This document shows positions 38,601-48,850 of a stretch of 63,882 nucleotides of DNA, in pieces (the stretch's first letter is position 1; each line of letters opens with the position of its first letter). The position numbers and the translations under genes were made by a program. Location: NCBI RefSeq assembly GCF_018304965.1, contig NZ_JAGQED010000026.1, positions 1-63,882 of the forward strand, in the 5' to 3' direction. This DNA comes from Collimonas antrihumi. Its GTDB lineage: Bacteria > Pseudomonadota > Gammaproteobacteria > Burkholderiales > Burkholderiaceae_D. The notes beneath the pieces are model-generated. The model was not told where the DNA came from. It ran no database searches and worked only from the letters and a program-made list of their open reading frames with translations.

Positions 38601-39149
38601 ATAAGCGGCGGTCAAGACAAAAACGACTTGATGCGTGGCGACCTTCTGGCGCAATCCGGACGGCTGCACCGGCGCCGTTCCGACTGCGGCGATTTCACTT
38701 TCGACCCGTGCCAGCCAGGCCTCCATCGGACGCGCAAGTGGTGCATGAGCGTTGGACTTGGCGACAGGTTTTGCCGGTGTCGCCGATGTCGCCGGTGTCG
38801 TCGGTGTCGCCGGCGGAGCTTGCGGCTGCTGTAGCGACGGCTTGCCGGCAGGGAGCGTCAGCTGATCTGAGGAAGACCGCTGCAGATATTCAATCAAGGC
38901 TGCCGCAACGTGCTTGCAATTGGAACCAACCGGACAGGAACAGACGCTATCGATATCCGGCGTATCGCGAAATACGGATAGCGTGATTTCCTGTTGATAG
39001 ATGTTGCTGCCGCTGCCCTGCACCGTGGCGTTGAGGACGTCGCCGTCCTGCTCCACCGCAAGGACGCGGCGCTGACGCACGTATTCCTGACCGCGGTCAT
39101 AGGTTTTCTGGTGCAACACGTCGCGCACATCAGCAAGTGTCAAATTCAT
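35625..39149 (-). CDS. SWIM-domain SNF2-family helicase
   Basis: 1174 residues. The N-terminus has a SWIM zinc motif (CSCPVGSNCKHVAAALIEYL, residues ~70-90). An Ala/Pro/Thr linker and a long middle region follow. The C-terminal half is a SNF2 motor: DDMGLGKTVQTLAHI (motif I), LDEAHYIKNPRSK (II), LTGTPVENHLGELWAQF (III), then ILVFSQFTSML, LISLKAGGVGLNLTAADTV and DRAWRIGQDKPVFVYKL (IV-VI). It is a double-stranded DNA translocase, probably in repair or nucleoprotein remodelling. The start is 15 bp after aroA, and the stop 60 bp before cmk, so it is transcribed within the aro-cmk-rpsA string. Several bacterial HepA-like proteins share this layout; the role of this one is unknown. Confidence 0.92.
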   Translation of the reverse strand: MNLTLADVRDVLHQKTYDRGQEYVRQRRVLAVEQDGDVLNATVQGSGSNIYQQEITLSVFRDTPDIDSVCSCPVGSNCKHVAAALIEYLQRSSSDQLTLPAGKPSLQQPQAPPATPTTPATSATPAKPVAKSNAHAPLARPMEAWLARVESEIAAVGTAPVQPSGLRQKVATHQVVFVLTAAYNGKKAALHLCKAQQRPNGQFSSAQPVTDVPRLLSDPAVFLGPEDRDLIGLFVAQNDGNHAQHAACELSGKLGAQLLRSLLQQQRLLWANSLADLAKGTAYPLQLAATRCASLAWYEAVDDSRDAARDKWQLGWQFEAEAESEPGSGIASGQSRKNVDYLLPTEPPWYIDNLSCGELQLSHRNARITSKALNDLVIQAPLLDPKDRLAVAQQLLTQGLNDVIPFPPQVPQTIRENIAPQPLLVLGSLPSVSNPLMQDFAELHFRYDGEIVSTRFTPTLSRNTSAGIEQIVRDQDAEAAFGQALMALGMQPLEGTQHPLAMMPGMFMQPDQSSWIRFAKEGLPSLAAQGWLIDKRAEYRLDVAAVEDWYAEVADAADAAGNLAANTPFELELGIVVNHQRVPLLPLLVNLIRQAPQDFDPRTLAQRDDQDELLVRLPDGVHVAMPWGRIKPILNTLGELYFAEKPDAPIRLSALDAARLAELDAGAKLRWVGGDRLRSMGQKLSTFGGIQKIAAPPGLQATLRDYQLEGLAWMQFLREYDLAGILADDMGLGKTVQTLAHILIEKQSGRLTAPALVIAPTSLMDNWQQEAARFTPDLRVLVLQGKQRLEQFDQIGEFDLVLTTYALLPRDEERWREHAFHLLILDEAHYIKNPRSKVAQSVALLNTRHRLCLTGTPVENHLGELWAQFHFLLPGLLGDEKSFNRDFRQPIEKQGDAARRALLGRRIKPFLLRRTKDKVAKELPPKTEMLRSVTLSGAQRDLYENVRLVMDKKVREEVAKKGVARSHIVILEALLKLRQACCDPRLLKTESPEAEAAQADVPSAKLLELMEMLDELRQEDRRILVFSQFTSMLALIAAELQQRDIGYTLLTGATVDRAEAVRRFQDGEVPVFLISLKAGGVGLNLTAADTVIHYDPWWNPAAESQATDRAWRIGQDKPVFVYKLIAKGTVEESIQLLQQKKADLAQAMLSPEGEAQNVGLTQDDLQAIFAPLSE

Positions 39150-39164
39150 GCGCGGCCCACTACC

Positions 39165-40505
39165 TTACAATAAAGTCTGCTCGGCGATTTGCGCGAACAC
39201 GGTGAAATAATCGGGGAAAGTCTTGGCGACGCATTGCGGGTCATTGATGCGTACGGTGGTGCCGCGCAACGCTGCACCGTCCAGCGAAGCCAGCGAAAAA
39301 CACATCGCCATACGATGATCGTCATAAGTATCGATAGTCGCCGGCTGCAATTGCGAGGGCGGCGTCACTCGCAGGTAATCGCTACCCTCTTCAATCGTCG
39401 CGCCGAGTTTCCGCAACTCGGTCGCCATCGCGCTGAGGCGGTCGGTTTCCTTGACGCGCCAGCTGGCGATATTGCGCAAGGTGCTGGGACCGTCGGCGTA
39501 TAACGCAGCCACTGCAATCGTCATCGCGGCATCCGGGATGTGATTGAAATCGGCATCGATGGCTTTTAACACGCCGCTCGACGATGCTTCAATCCAGTTG
39601 TCACCCATCGTGATGGTGGCACCCATCTGTTGCAAGGCTTCGACAAAACGGACATCGCCCTGGATGCTGTTGTTGCCGACACCCTCAACCCGCAACGGTC
39701 CGCCGGCAATCGCGCCGGCTGCCAGGAAATAAGATGCGGAAGATGCATCGCCTTCAACGTGGATGACCTTCGGGCTTTGATACTGCTGGCCGGCGGAAAT
39801 GGTAAACGACTGCCAGCCATCGCGCTCCACGTTCACGCCGAAACGCCGCATCAGGTTCAGCGTGATTTCAATGTAGGGCTTGGAAATCAGCTCGCCGATT
39901 ACCTCAATCGTCACCGCTTCATGCTTGGCCATCAACGGTGCCGCCATCAGCAAGGCAGTCAGGAACTGGCTGGAAACGTTGCCACGCACCTGCATGCGCT
40001 GGTTATGCAACTGGCCCCGCTGGATATGCAATGGCGGATAACCGGCAACGCCGGTGTAGGCGATGCGGGTACCGACAGCATTCAAGGCGTCGACCAGATC
40101 GCCGATCGGCCGCTCGTGCATACGCGCCACGCCGTGCAAGGTGTAGTCGCCGCCGATCGCAGCCAGGGCTGCCGTCAGCGGGCGAATCGCAGTGCCGGCA
40201 TTGCCCATGAACAGGTCGGCCTGATGCACCGGAAAACTGCCATTGCTGCCTTGTACGGTATAAGTCTGCGTGCCTTCCGCCTGCTCCCAGAGCACGCCCA
40301 ATTGCTTGAGCGCCGTCAGCATGACCAGCGTATCGTCGGATGCCAGCAAATCAAGAATCTGCGTGGTGCCATTGGCTAACGCCGCCAACAGCAAAGTGCG
40401 ATTGGAAATACTTTTGGAGCCGGGAAGCCGGACCGTACCCTGCACTCGTGCCACCGGATGCAGATCTATGTACTCGGGATAGTGCTGCTTGCGTTGCGTA
40501 GTCAT
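39165..40505 (-). CDS. aroA: 3-phosphoshikimate 1-carboxyvinyltransferase (EPSP synthase)
   Basis: 446 residues. [20 protein letters not shown] at the N-terminus, [14 protein letters not shown] for substrate binding, and [12 protein letters not shown] near the C-terminus mark EPSP synthase. [10 protein letters not shown] corresponds to the glyphosate-sensitive class I type. It catalyses the sixth shikimate-pathway step. Its ATG shares a base with the tyrA stop (TAATG), so the two are translationally coupled. Confidence 0.96.
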   Translation of the reverse strand: MTTQRKQHYPEYIDLHPVARVQGTVRLPGSKSISNRTLLLAALANGTTQILDLLASDDTLVMLTALKQLGVLWEQAEGTQTYTVQGSNGSFPVHQADLFMGNAGTAIRPLTAALAAIGGDYTLHGVARMHERPIGDLVDALNAVGTRIAYTGVAGYPPLHIQRGQLHNQRMQVRGNVSSQFLTALLMAAPLMAKHEAVTIEVIGELISKPYIEITLNLMRRFGVNVERDGWQSFTISAGQQYQSPKVIHVEGDASSASYFLAAGAIAGGPLRVEGVGNNSIQGDVRFVEALQQMGATITMGDNWIEASSSGVLKAIDADFNHIPDAAMTIAVAALYADGPSTLRNIASWRVKETDRLSAMATELRKLGATIEEGSDYLRVTPPSQLQPATIDTYDDHRMAMCFSLASLDGAALRGTTVRINDPQCVAKTFPDYFTVFAQIAEQTLL

Positions 40506-41407
40506 TAATCTCCACCTTCCTTGTTCTGTTGTTCCGCCGCCTCGATGGCGCTGATCCAGCTGTGCCTGGCTTGTTGTGCGTTGCTGTAGATGGCTTCCAG
40601 TGCGGGGCCGTCGCCAGCCGCCAGCAAGCCGCGCAAGCGCGTCAGTTGCAGCAGGTAAGCATCCAGCTCGCTCAGCAAGGCGCTTTGGTTTGCCAATGAA
40701 ATATCACGCCACATTTCCGGCGATGAACCAGCGATACGGGTGAAATCGCGAAAGCCACTGGCGGCGTATTGAAACAGCGAAGCCGCGTGCGGCTTGTTGG
40801 CGATATCGTCCACCAGCGCATACGCCAGCACATGCGGCAAATGGCTGACCGCTGCAAAAATCGCGTCATGCTGCTGTGCCGACAAGCGATGTATCAACGC
40901 TCCGCACTGTTGCCAGGCAGCGGCGACCCGGGCTATATCTTGCTCGGCATTTTCCGGCAATGGCGCCAATACCACTTTCTTGCCGACGTACAGCCCGGCC
41001 AGTGCTGCCTCGGGACCATTCTGTTCGCGGCCCGCGATCGGATGGCCCGGCACAAACTGCGCAATCTTGTCGCCCAGCGCCGCGCGCGCAGCAGATACCA
41101 CATCGGATTTGGTGCTACCGGCATCGGTCACGACGGTGCCGGACTGGAGATGAGGCGCGATGCTGGCCAGGATAGCGCCAGTCTGCGCGACCGGCGCCGC
41201 GATCAGGATCAGGTCGGCGCCAGTGACAGCGTCGGCTACCGAGGTGGCGATGACGTCGATAACGCCCAATTCCTGTGCGCGCTGCAAGGTCGTGAGATGA
41301 CGACCTACACCGACCAGTTGCTCCACTACTCCGGCCTTTTTCAACGCCAGGGCAAAAGAACCGCCGATCAATCCCACACCAAATATTGCGATTTTCTTGA
41401 ACACCAT
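40505..41407 (-). CDS. tyrA: Prephenate dehydrogenase
   Basis: 300 residues. NAD-binding [17 protein letters not shown] at the N-terminus, substrate-binding [15 protein letters not shown], and a helical C-terminal dimer domain are seen. There is no chorismate mutase domain, since that activity sits on pheA here. It converts prephenate to 4-hydroxyphenylpyruvate for tyrosine. A dispersed repeat fills the gap to hisC. Confidence 0.94.
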   Translation of the reverse strand: MVFKKIAIFGVGLIGGSFALALKKAGVVEQLVGVGRHLTTLQRAQELGVIDVIATSVADAVTGADLILIAAPVAQTGAILASIAPHLQSGTVVTDAGSTKSDVVSAARAALGDKIAQFVPGHPIAGREQNGPEAALAGLYVGKKVVLAPLPENAEQDIARVAAAWQQCGALIHRLSAQQHDAIFAAVSHLPHVLAYALVDDIANKPHAASLFQYAASGFRDFTRIAGSSPEMWRDISLANQSALLSELDAYLLQLTRLRGLLAAGDGPALEAIYSNAQQARHSWISAIEAAEQQNKEGGD

Positions 41408-41464
41408 TGATGCTTCAACTCAATAAAGATAGAACAGCACTGGTTAAGGATAGCTCTAAACTTG

Positions 41465-41604
41465 CGTCATCCCCGCGAACGCGGGGATCCAAGGTGAGGA
41501 ATCCAAATTGCTACGTAAAATGGATTCCCGCGTTCGCGGGAATGACGGGGTCGCCGAGACGGGGGCGCCGAGACGGGGGCGCCGAGCTGGGGTCGCCAAT
41601 GACG
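41465..41604. repeat. Composite hairpin plus 14-bp array element, copy 2
   Basis: This is the inverted relative of 27512-27692. It opens with CGTCATCCCCGCGAACGCGG and continues through a second hairpin (TCCCGCGTTCGCGGGAATGACG). It ends with about three GGGGGCGCCGAGAC units and CGCCAATGAC. It lies between hisC and tyrA, inside a co-directional gene string. Confidence 0.8.
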
Positions 41605-41627
41605 CAGCAGAAATTATTCCAATCCCA

Positions 41628-42734
41628 TCAGCCCAGCAGTTTTTTCAGCGCTTCGATGAAAGCGGCGTTTTCACTTGGCAAACCAATGGTGACGCGCAGC
41701 CATTGCGGCAAGCCATAGTTGGCGACCGGCCGCACGATGATGCCCTGCTTCAGCAATGCCAGGTTGACACGCGCGCCCGCAGCCTCGTCCTCGCCGACCT
41801 TGACCATGACGAAGTTACCGAACGAAGGCACATATTCCAAACCCAGCTCATCGAAAGTCTGCGTCAATTGTTTATATCCGTCGCGATTCAACTGCGCGCT
41901 ACGCTGCAAGAAAGCGGTATCGTTCAGGGCCGCCACCGCTGCGGCCTGCGCCAGCGAGTTGACGTTAAACGGCTGGCGGATGCGGTTCAGCAAATCGGTA
42001 ATCACCGGCTGCGCGATACCAAAGCCGATGCGCAAGCCGGCCAGGCCATAGGCCTTGGACATGGTGCGTGAAACCAGCAAATTGGGGTATTTACGCACCC
42101 ATGCAATCGAATCGTATTGCAGTTCCGGCGCCAGGTATTCGTTGTAAGCCTCGTCCAGCACCACCACGATGTGCGCCGGCACCCGCGCCAGGAAAGCCTC
42201 GAGCTCGGCGGCCGGGATGAAGCTGCCGGTCGGGTTATTCGGATTGGCGATGAAGATCAGCTTGGTATCGTCGGTGATGGCGGCCGCCATCGCTTCCAGG
42301 TCATGGCCGTATTCCTTGGCCTTGACCACGATCGCACGCGCGCCGACAGCCTGGGTGGCCAGCGCATACACCACAAAAGAATATTCCGCATACATCGCGG
42401 CCTGGCCTGCTTGCACGAATGCGTGGGTGGCCAGCTCAAGGATATCGTTACTGCCGTTGCCCAGCGTGATCCACTCTGCCGGTACATCGTATTTGGCAGT
42501 GATGGCGGCTTTCAAATCGAAGCCGTTGGCATCCGGATAACGGCCGATATCGGCGACTGCCTTTTCCATCGCCAGCCGTGCCGATTCCGGCATCCCTAAC
42601 GGATTTTCGTTGGACGCCAGCTTGATGATATTGGCTTCGTCCAGGCCGAACTCGCGCGCAACTTCAGCAATCGGCTTGCCGCCTTGATATGGGGCGATAG
42701 CACGCACATACTCTGGACCAAATTTAATTGACAT
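41628..42734 (-). CDS. hisC: Histidinol-phosphate aminotransferase
   Basis: 368 residues, PLP class I/II fold. The PLP lysine lies in SRTMSKAYGLAGLRIGFGIA, with substrate loops LGNGSNDILE and NPNNPTGSFI. Homologues in pheA-tyrA strings often also transaminate aromatic keto acids. Its position between pheA and tyrA suggests phenylalanine/tyrosine work in addition to, or in place of, histidine synthesis. That is inferred from context only. Confidence 0.92.
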   Translation of the reverse strand: MSIKFGPEYVRAIAPYQGGKPIAEVAREFGLDEANIIKLASNENPLGMPESARLAMEKAVADIGRYPDANGFDLKAAITAKYDVPAEWITLGNGSNDILELATHAFVQAGQAAMYAEYSFVVYALATQAVGARAIVVKAKEYGHDLEAMAAAITDDTKLIFIANPNNPTGSFIPAAELEAFLARVPAHIVVVLDEAYNEYLAPELQYDSIAWVRKYPNLLVSRTMSKAYGLAGLRIGFGIAQPVITDLLNRIRQPFNVNSLAQAAAVAALNDTAFLQRSAQLNRDGYKQLTQTFDELGLEYVPSFGNFVMVKVGEDEAAGARVNLALLKQGIIVRPVANYGLPQWLRVTIGLPSENAAFIEALKKLLG

Positions 42735-42788
42735 TGTCTGCTCTCAAAACAAAAAATTAAGTTGAATGCTTGCTCGGTACTGCGTTGT

Positions 42789-43862
42789 TCAAAAACTACG
42801 CGGATACGACCCCAGCAGCTTGTAGAACGCGGCGTTTTGCTGCAGTTCTGCCAGTGCCTTGGCTACCTTGTCGTCTTCTGCATGGCCTTCGACGTCGACA
42901 TAGAAATAGTATTCCCATGCGCCCATGCGTGCCGGCCGCGACTCGAAACGCGTCATCGAAACGCCATGCTTGGCGAGCGGCGCCAGCAACTTGTACACAG
43001 CGCCGGCCTTGTTCGCCACCGACAGCACCAGCGAAGTCTGGTCCTTGCCGCTGGCGCCGTTTTTCAGGCGACCGACGACAGCGAAACGGGTGCGATTGTG
43101 CGGATCATCCTGGATATGGGCGCTGACAATTTCCAAGCCATACTTTTGCGCGGCGATCTCACCGGCAATCCCCGCCACCGTAGCATTTTCACTAGCCATG
43201 CGTGCCGCTTCGGCATTGGAAGCAACCGCCTGCCGTTCGATATTCGGGTAATGCTGGTTGAGCCAGGCATTGCATTGCGCCAGCGCTTGCGAGTGCGCGC
43301 AAATACGGGTGACGGCATCCATGCTGCCGTCTTTGCTCATCAGGCTGTGATGCACCGGGATCGATACTTCGCCGCTGATGCTGAGCGTGGTCTGCAACAG
43401 CAGATCGAGGGTGCGATTGATCACGCCTTCGGACGAATTTTCGATAGGCACCACGCCGAAATCCGCCGTGCCTGCTTCCGCCGCACGGAATACTTCGTCA
43501 ATCGATACGCAAGCCAAACCCTCTACCGCGTGACCGAATTGCTGGTACACCGCCTGTTCGCTAAAGGTGCCGGCCGGGCCCAGATAGGCGACCGTGACGC
43601 GCTTTTCGAGCGCGCGGCAAGCCGACATCACTTCGCGGAAAATGGTTTGCACGTCGCTGCCTTGCAGCGGGCCGGGATTGCGCTCGGCCACTTTTTGCAA
43701 GACTTGCGCTTCGCGCTCAGGACGGAACACCGGCGCATTGGTCTCAGCCTTGACGTGGCCGACCTCTTGCGCAATTTGCGCACGGCGATTCAGCAAGGCC
43801 AGGATTTCTGCGTCAATTGCGTCGATCTGTTGACGCAGGGGGAGGAGTTTATCTTCGCTCAT
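42789..43862 (-). CDS. pheA: Chorismate mutase / prephenate dehydratase (P-protein)
   Basis: 357 residues. Domains in order: AroQ chorismate mutase (LLPLRQQIDAIDAEILALLN, ~1-85), prephenate dehydratase (AYLGPAGTFSEQAVYQQFG from ~95), and a C-terminal ACT domain (FESRPARMGAWEYYFYVDVE) that gives phenylalanine feedback control. It commits chorismate to phenylalanine. It sits 86 bp after serC and 54 bp before hisC. Confidence 0.96.
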   Translation of the reverse strand: MSEDKLLPLRQQIDAIDAEILALLNRRAQIAQEVGHVKAETNAPVFRPEREAQVLQKVAERNPGPLQGSDVQTIFREVMSACRALEKRVTVAYLGPAGTFSEQAVYQQFGHAVEGLACVSIDEVFRAAEAGTADFGVVPIENSSEGVINRTLDLLLQTTLSISGEVSIPVHHSLMSKDGSMDAVTRICAHSQALAQCNAWLNQHYPNIERQAVASNAEAARMASENATVAGIAGEIAAQKYGLEIVSAHIQDDPHNRTRFAVVGRLKNGASGKDQTSLVLSVANKAGAVYKLLAPLAKHGVSMTRFESRPARMGAWEYYFYVDVEGHAEDDKVAKALAELQQNAAFYKLLGSYPRSF

Positions 43863-43948
43863 GTTTACTGTATTTCTATCTCTGGTTCTAATACTTGGCT
43901 AAGCAGATCATCGCCAACCGCAGCAGTCCGTACCGATGTCCGACCTGA

Positions 43949-45055
43949 CTAGCCGCGCTGCTTTTCGAATTCTTTCATGTATGCCACCAAGGCTTGCACG
44001 CCGGCCAAAGGCATCGCGTTGTAGATCGACGCACGCATGCCGCCGACCGACTTATGCCCCTTCAATTGCAACAAGCCGCTTTCTTTGGCGCCGCTCAGGA
44101 AAGCCTCGTTCAGCGTTTCATCTGCGAGGAAAAAAGGCACATTCATGCGCGAGCGGCTGTTGCTGGCGATTTTGGTCCGGTAGAAATCGGTGGAATCCAG
44201 ATAGTCATACAGCAGCGCCGCCTTGGCGATATTGCGCTGTTCCATCGCGGCGACGCCGCCCTGCTTCTTGATCCACTGGAACACCAGCCCGGCGATATAA
44301 ATCGCATAGGTCGGCGGCGTGTTGTACATGGAATCGTTGTCGGACACGGTTTTCCAGTTGAACGCGGAAGGGCAAGCCGGCAACGCATGGCCGAGCAAAT
44401 CTTCGCGCACCAGCACCAAGGTCAATCCGGCCGGGCCGATATTCTTTTGCGCGCCACCGTAGATCACGCCGTATTTAGAAACATCCACCACGCGCGACAA
44501 GATATGCGAAGACATGTCGGCAACCAGTGGCGCGTTATTGGTTTCAGCTGCGATATCGGGCGTGAATTGATATTCAACGCCGTCGATGGTTTCATTGGTG
44601 CAGATATGGACGTAAGCCGGATCTTTGGACAACTGCCAGCTGTCGCGCTCAGGAATTTGCGCGAAATGGCTATCTTCAGAAGATGCGGCAACGTTGACGT
44701 TGCCATAGCGCCGCGCTTCCTTCAGCGATTTGGTCGACCAGGAACCGGTATTGATGTAATCGCTGATGGCCGGCTGGGATCGACCGTCGCGGCCCAACAG
44801 GTTAAGCGGAATAATCGCGTTCTCGGCAATCGCGCCGCCTTGCATGAACAGCAGTTTGTAGTTGGCCGGAACCGCAAACAACTCACGGAAATCGTGCTGC
44901 GCCGCCGCCAGGATCGACATGAATTCTTTGCCGCGATGACTCATTTCCATCACGGACATGCCACTGCCTTCCCAATCCAGCATTTCGGCGGCAGCTTGCT
45001 GCAACACCTCTTTCGGTAACACGGCGGGACCAGCAGAAAAATTATAGATAGGCAT
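43949..45055 (-). CDS. serC: Phosphoserine aminotransferase
   Basis: 368 residues. N-terminus [20 protein letters not shown]; the PLP lysine lies in [20 protein letters not shown]; the family hallmark [12 protein letters not shown] is present. It makes 3-phosphoserine for serine and also acts in pyridoxal phosphate synthesis. The serC-pheA-tyrA-aroA order is a known betaproteobacterial arrangement. Confidence 0.96.
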   Translation of the reverse strand: MPIYNFSAGPAVLPKEVLQQAAAEMLDWEGSGMSVMEMSHRGKEFMSILAAAQHDFRELFAVPANYKLLFMQGGAIAENAIIPLNLLGRDGRSQPAISDYINTGSWSTKSLKEARRYGNVNVAASSEDSHFAQIPERDSWQLSKDPAYVHICTNETIDGVEYQFTPDIAAETNNAPLVADMSSHILSRVVDVSKYGVIYGGAQKNIGPAGLTLVLVREDLLGHALPACPSAFNWKTVSDNDSMYNTPPTYAIYIAGLVFQWIKKQGGVAAMEQRNIAKAALLYDYLDSTDFYRTKIASNSRSRMNVPFFLADETLNEAFLSGAKESGLLQLKGHKSVGGMRASIYNAMPLAGVQALVAYMKEFEKQRG

Positions 45056-45163
45056 GATGAATATCGTCAGATAAAAAACCAGAAGCGAGAATAACTACGA
45101 ACCAACAGATGGCGTTACTGTGCTTTTACAACCTTGCTTACAACCTTACTGCGTAAAGCCATG

Positions 45164-45191
45164 CGCGACTCAGCTAACGGGCTGAGTCGCG
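45164..45191. other. 10-bp stem hairpin between gyrA and serC
   Basis: CGCGACTCAG-CTAACGGG-CTGAGTCGCG lies 10 bp after the gyrA stop codon. In the gyrA direction it has no T run, so it may be a weak attenuator or an mRNA-stabilising stem. A two-copy 12-bp duplication (ACAACCTTGCTT, ACAACCTTACTG) is next to it. Confidence 0.5.
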
Positions 45192-45200
45192 ATACTCTTT

Positions 45201-47885
45201 TTACTCTGCCGCCGGGTCGGCGCCGCCACCTGTGTCGGTATCGCTGCCAGCATCGGTACCGGCGTCAGTCTCAGCAGCCTCAGCAGCCTCAGTAACGTCA
45301 ACCTCGGCATCAGACTCGACCACACGCTGCAAACCGCTCAGCTTGTTGCCGTCTTCCACCGCGATCAGTGTCACGCCCTGAGTCGCGCGGCCCATTTCAC
45401 GGATCTCTGCAACGCGGGTGCGAATCAGGATGCCACCGGTGGTGATCAGGATGATTTCGTCGCTAGGCTCAACCAAGGTAGCGGCAACTACCTTGCCGTT
45501 ACGTTCGCTGGTCTGGATCGCGATCATGCCCTTGGTGCCACGGCCATGGCGGGTGTACTCGGTGATCGGGGTACGTTTGCCGAAGCCGTTTTCGGTTGCT
45601 GTCAACACCGATTGCTGTTCGTTTTCCGCGACAAGCAAGGCGATGACCTGTTGGCCTTCTTCCAGATTCATGCCGCGCACACCGCGTGCCGTACGGCCCA
45701 TCGGACGTACATCGTTTTCGTCAAAGCGTACTGCCTTGCCGGAATCCGAGAACAGCATCACGTCATGCTGGCCGTCGGTCAGCGCGGCGCCGATCAGGAA
45801 ATCGCCCTCATCCAGATCGACCGCGATGATGCCGGCCTTGCGTGGATTACTGAAGTCCGACAATGGCGTCTTCTTGACGGTGCCAAGGCTGGTCGACATG
45901 AAGACATAGCGGTCTTCAGGGAAGGTGCGGTTATCGCCGGACAACGGCAACACCACGGTAATCTTCTCGCCATCCTGCAGCGGGAACATGTTGACGATCG
46001 GCTTGCCGCGCGAGTTGCGCGAACCTTGCGGCACTTCCCAGATTTTCAGCCAGTACAAACGGCCGCGATTACTGAAGCACAAAATGTAATCGTGGGTATT
46101 GCCGACGAACAGCTGGTCGATCCAGTCGTCATCCTTGGTGGCCATCGCTTGCTTGCCGCGGCCGCCGCGTTTTTGCGCGCGGTATTCCGAGACTGGCTGC
46201 GATTTCATGTAACCGGTATGCGACAACGTCACCACCATGTCTTGCGGCGTGATCAGATCTTCGGTACCGAGATCGGTAGGATTCAACTCGATCTGCGAAC
46301 GACGCTCATCCTTGTTGCCGATACCGTATTCGTTTTTGGCCGCGGTCATTTCATCAGTGATGATGATGGTGACGCGTTCCGGCTTGGCCAGGATGTCCAG
46401 CAAGTCGGCGATCTGCGCCATCACGTCTTTGTATTCGTTGACGATCTTGTCTTGTTCCAGACCGGTCAGGCGTTGCAAGCGCATTTGCAGGATTTCCTGC
46501 GCCTGGTCGTCCGACAGACGGTACATGCCGTCAGTTTGGATGCCGTAATGCTTAGGCAGATTCTCAGGGCGGAAGGACTCGATGCCGCCGATGTTTTCAT
46601 CGCCGGTACGGGCCAGCATTTCACGAACCATGGAGGAATCCCAGGCACGCGCCATCAGCTCGGATTTCGCTACCGGCGGGGTCGGTGCGGCTTTGATGAG
46701 AGCGATGAAATCGTCGATATTCGCCAGCGCTACCGCCAGGCCTTCCAGCACGTGGCCGCGTTCGCGCGCCTTGCGCAATTCGAACACGGTACGCCGTGTG
46801 ACGACTTCGCGGCGGTGCGACAGGAAGCATTCCAGCATCTGCTTCAGGTTCAGCAGTTTCGGCTGACCGTCCACCAACGCCACCATGTTCATGCCGAAGG
46901 TGTCTTGCAGCTGCGTTTGCTTGTACAGATTGTTCAGCACCACTTCGGCTACTTCGCCGCGCTTGAGCTCGATCACTACGCGCATGCCGGATTTATCCGA
47001 CTCGTCGCGCAGATCGGAAATGCCTTCCAGCTTCTTGTCGCGCACCAGTTCGGCGATACGCTCCAGCAATGCCTTCTTGTTTACCTGGTACGGCAATTCA
47101 TCGATGATGATCGCGGTGCGGCCTTCACGTCCGAATTCTTCGAAGTGGGTCTTGGCCCGCATCACTACACGGCCACGGCCGGTGCGATAACCATCGCGCA
47201 CGCCGGACACACCGTAGATGATGCCGGCGGTCGGGAAGTCCGGCGCCGGGATGATTTCGATCAACTCGTCGATCGTGCAATCGGCATTGCGCAATACGTG
47301 CAATGCGCCGTCGATCACTTCGGTCAGATTGTGCGGCGGAATATTGGTCGCCATACCGACCGCGATCCCGGACGAACCGTTGATCAGCAAGTTCGGAATA
47401 CGCGTCGGCAACACCGACGGTTCTTTTTCCTTGCCGTCGTAGTTCGGCACGAAATCGACGGTTTCCTTGTCCAGGTCGGCCAGCAATTCACCGGCGATCT
47501 TGTCCAGGCGGCACTCGGTGTAACGCATCGCTGCCGCGCCGTCGCCGTCGATCGAACCGAAGTTGCCCTGGCCGTCGACCAGCATGTAGCGCAGCGAGAA
47601 AGGTTGCGCCATACGCACCAGCGTGTCATAGATCGAGGCGTCGCCATGCGGGTGGTATTTACCCATGGTCTCACCGACCACGCGCGCGCACTTCACGAAC
47701 GGGCGATTCCAGACGTTGTTCATTTCATGCATCGCGAACAAGACCCGACGATGCACCGGCTTGAGGCCGTCACGCACATCCGGCAGCGCACGGCCGACGA
47801 TCACGCTCATCGCGTAATCGAGATAGCTCTTGCGCATTTCTTCTTCGAGGGAAATTGGGATTGTTTCTTTAGCGAATTGATCCAT
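45201..47885 (-). CDS. gyrA: DNA gyrase subunit A
   Basis: 894 residues. The N-terminal breakage-reunion domain has the catalytic Tyr122 ([11 protein letters not shown]). The quinolone-determining region reads [15 protein letters not shown], with Ala at position 83 and Asp at 87. The C-terminal pinwheel carries the GyrA box (QKRGGRGK). The last ~35 residues form an Asp/Glu/Ala/Thr-rich acidic tail, a feature that tunes supercoiling in other gyrases. It heads the minus-strand string gyrA-serC-pheA and is divergent from an OmpA-family gene across 281 bp. Confidence 0.97.
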   Translation of the reverse strand: MDQFAKETIPISLEEEMRKSYLDYAMSVIVGRALPDVRDGLKPVHRRVLFAMHEMNNVWNRPFVKCARVVGETMGKYHPHGDASIYDTLVRMAQPFSLRYMLVDGQGNFGSIDGDGAAAMRYTECRLDKIAGELLADLDKETVDFVPNYDGKEKEPSVLPTRIPNLLINGSSGIAVGMATNIPPHNLTEVIDGALHVLRNADCTIDELIEIIPAPDFPTAGIIYGVSGVRDGYRTGRGRVVMRAKTHFEEFGREGRTAIIIDELPYQVNKKALLERIAELVRDKKLEGISDLRDESDKSGMRVVIELKRGEVAEVVLNNLYKQTQLQDTFGMNMVALVDGQPKLLNLKQMLECFLSHRREVVTRRTVFELRKARERGHVLEGLAVALANIDDFIALIKAAPTPPVAKSELMARAWDSSMVREMLARTGDENIGGIESFRPENLPKHYGIQTDGMYRLSDDQAQEILQMRLQRLTGLEQDKIVNEYKDVMAQIADLLDILAKPERVTIIITDEMTAAKNEYGIGNKDERRSQIELNPTDLGTEDLITPQDMVVTLSHTGYMKSQPVSEYRAQKRGGRGKQAMATKDDDWIDQLFVGNTHDYILCFSNRGRLYWLKIWEVPQGSRNSRGKPIVNMFPLQDGEKITVVLPLSGDNRTFPEDRYVFMSTSLGTVKKTPLSDFSNPRKAGIIAVDLDEGDFLIGAALTDGQHDVMLFSDSGKAVRFDENDVRPMGRTARGVRGMNLEEGQQVIALLVAENEQQSVLTATENGFGKRTPITEYTRHGRGTKGMIAIQTSERNGKVVAATLVEPSDEIILITTGGILIRTRVAEIREMGRATQGVTLIAVEDGNKLSGLQRVVESDAEVDVTEAAEAAETDAGTDAGSDTDTGGGADPAAE

Positions 47886-48166
47886 TTAGCGAGTCGGCCA
47901 ATCTTTACTTGGGTTGATCAATGTAGAACCTGCGATAGAACCAGCGTTCGCAACCGATCTGCCAGCTGGTGGCGAAACGCGATTGGAAACAAAGGTATAA
48001 CCGCGTGATTTTAGCACGCGAGAGAGGCTATTCTGGCTTTTCAGGCAAGGCGGTACAGGCAGAAAACCTGCCTCTCGGAAAAAATATGTTTAAATGCCGC
48101 CTTGCCCGACAATCCGGCGATCTTAAAAACAATCTCGCCATTGTTATTTCTTTCAGGAAACAATTT

Positions 48167-48850
48167 ATGCGTTCTTCAATTGCGCTCTGCCTATTGTTAG
48201 GCTCGGCCCTCGGTTCTGCGTCCAATTCGGGCTTCGCCCAAACCACTGCTGTTCAGGCTCCTGAAAAAAGTGCTTATTTGCAAGATGGAAGCGGTCCGAT
48301 CGTTCGCAGCCAGGATGGCTTGTGCTGGCGCTCCGGTTATTGGGAGCCGGACGACGCGGTTACCGGCTGCGATGGCGCATTGGTATCGCCGGTAATGAAG
48401 GCCAGCGCACCGGCATTGGTCGCCGATCCGATGATTGCCAACAAGGAAGTCGCGCCGGCAACTGTCAGAGCGCAATGCAACATCAACGTGACCCTGGCGA
48501 GCGACCAGAATTTCAGTTTCGGGAAGGCAACACTGACCAGTGCAGTCAAGCAACGCATTGATCAGGAAGTAGTTGCCAAAATGACAAATTGCGCCAGCGC
48601 CGACCTTATATTAGTTACCGGCCATACCGATCGCCTTGGAAACGAAAAAGACAACCGGAAACTGTCAGTGCAACGCGCCACCAATGTTGCCAATTATCTG
48701 AAAAGCAAAGGCATCACAAATAAAATGGAAATCGTCGGCGCCGGCGCATCCGACCCAGTATTGAACTGCAGCAATAATTTGAGTCGCAAAAAGCTGGTTA
48801 GTTGCCTGAGCCCTAATCGTCGAGTCGTAATAAAAGTACAAGTAAATTAA
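48167..48850 (+). CDS. OmpA-family outer membrane protein, paralogue 1
   Basis: 227 residues from ATG 48167 (AGGAAACAA ribosome site); an upstream extension of the frame lacks a signal. Signal peptide SSIALCLLLGSALGSASNSGFA. A short conserved segment (YLQDGSGPIVRSQDGLCWRSGYWEPDDAV) is shared with the next gene. The C-terminal OmpA-like peptidoglycan-binding domain (VTGHTDRLGNEKDNRKLSVQ, SPNRRVVIKVQVN) is unusual in having a Cys-containing insert (NCSNNLSRKKLVSC). There is no eight-stranded barrel, so it is probably a periplasmic or outer-membrane-associated peptidoglycan binder. Confidence 0.88.
   Translation: MRSSIALCLLLGSALGSASNSGFAQTTAVQAPEKSAYLQDGSGPIVRSQDGLCWRSGYWEPDDAVTGCDGALVSPVMKASAPALVADPMIANKEVAPATVRAQCNINVTLASDQNFSFGKATLTSAVKQRIDQEVVAKMTNCASADLILVTGHTDRLGNEKDNRKLSVQRATNVANYLKSKGITNKMEIVGAGASDPVLNCSNNLSRKKLVSCLSPNRRVVIKVQVN

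Noticed and set aside
45546-48008. 820-codon open frame on the plus strand
   Set aside because: It is the antisense shadow of gyrA. The translation is rich in His, Gln, Arg and Asp with no domain, and gyrA is certain.
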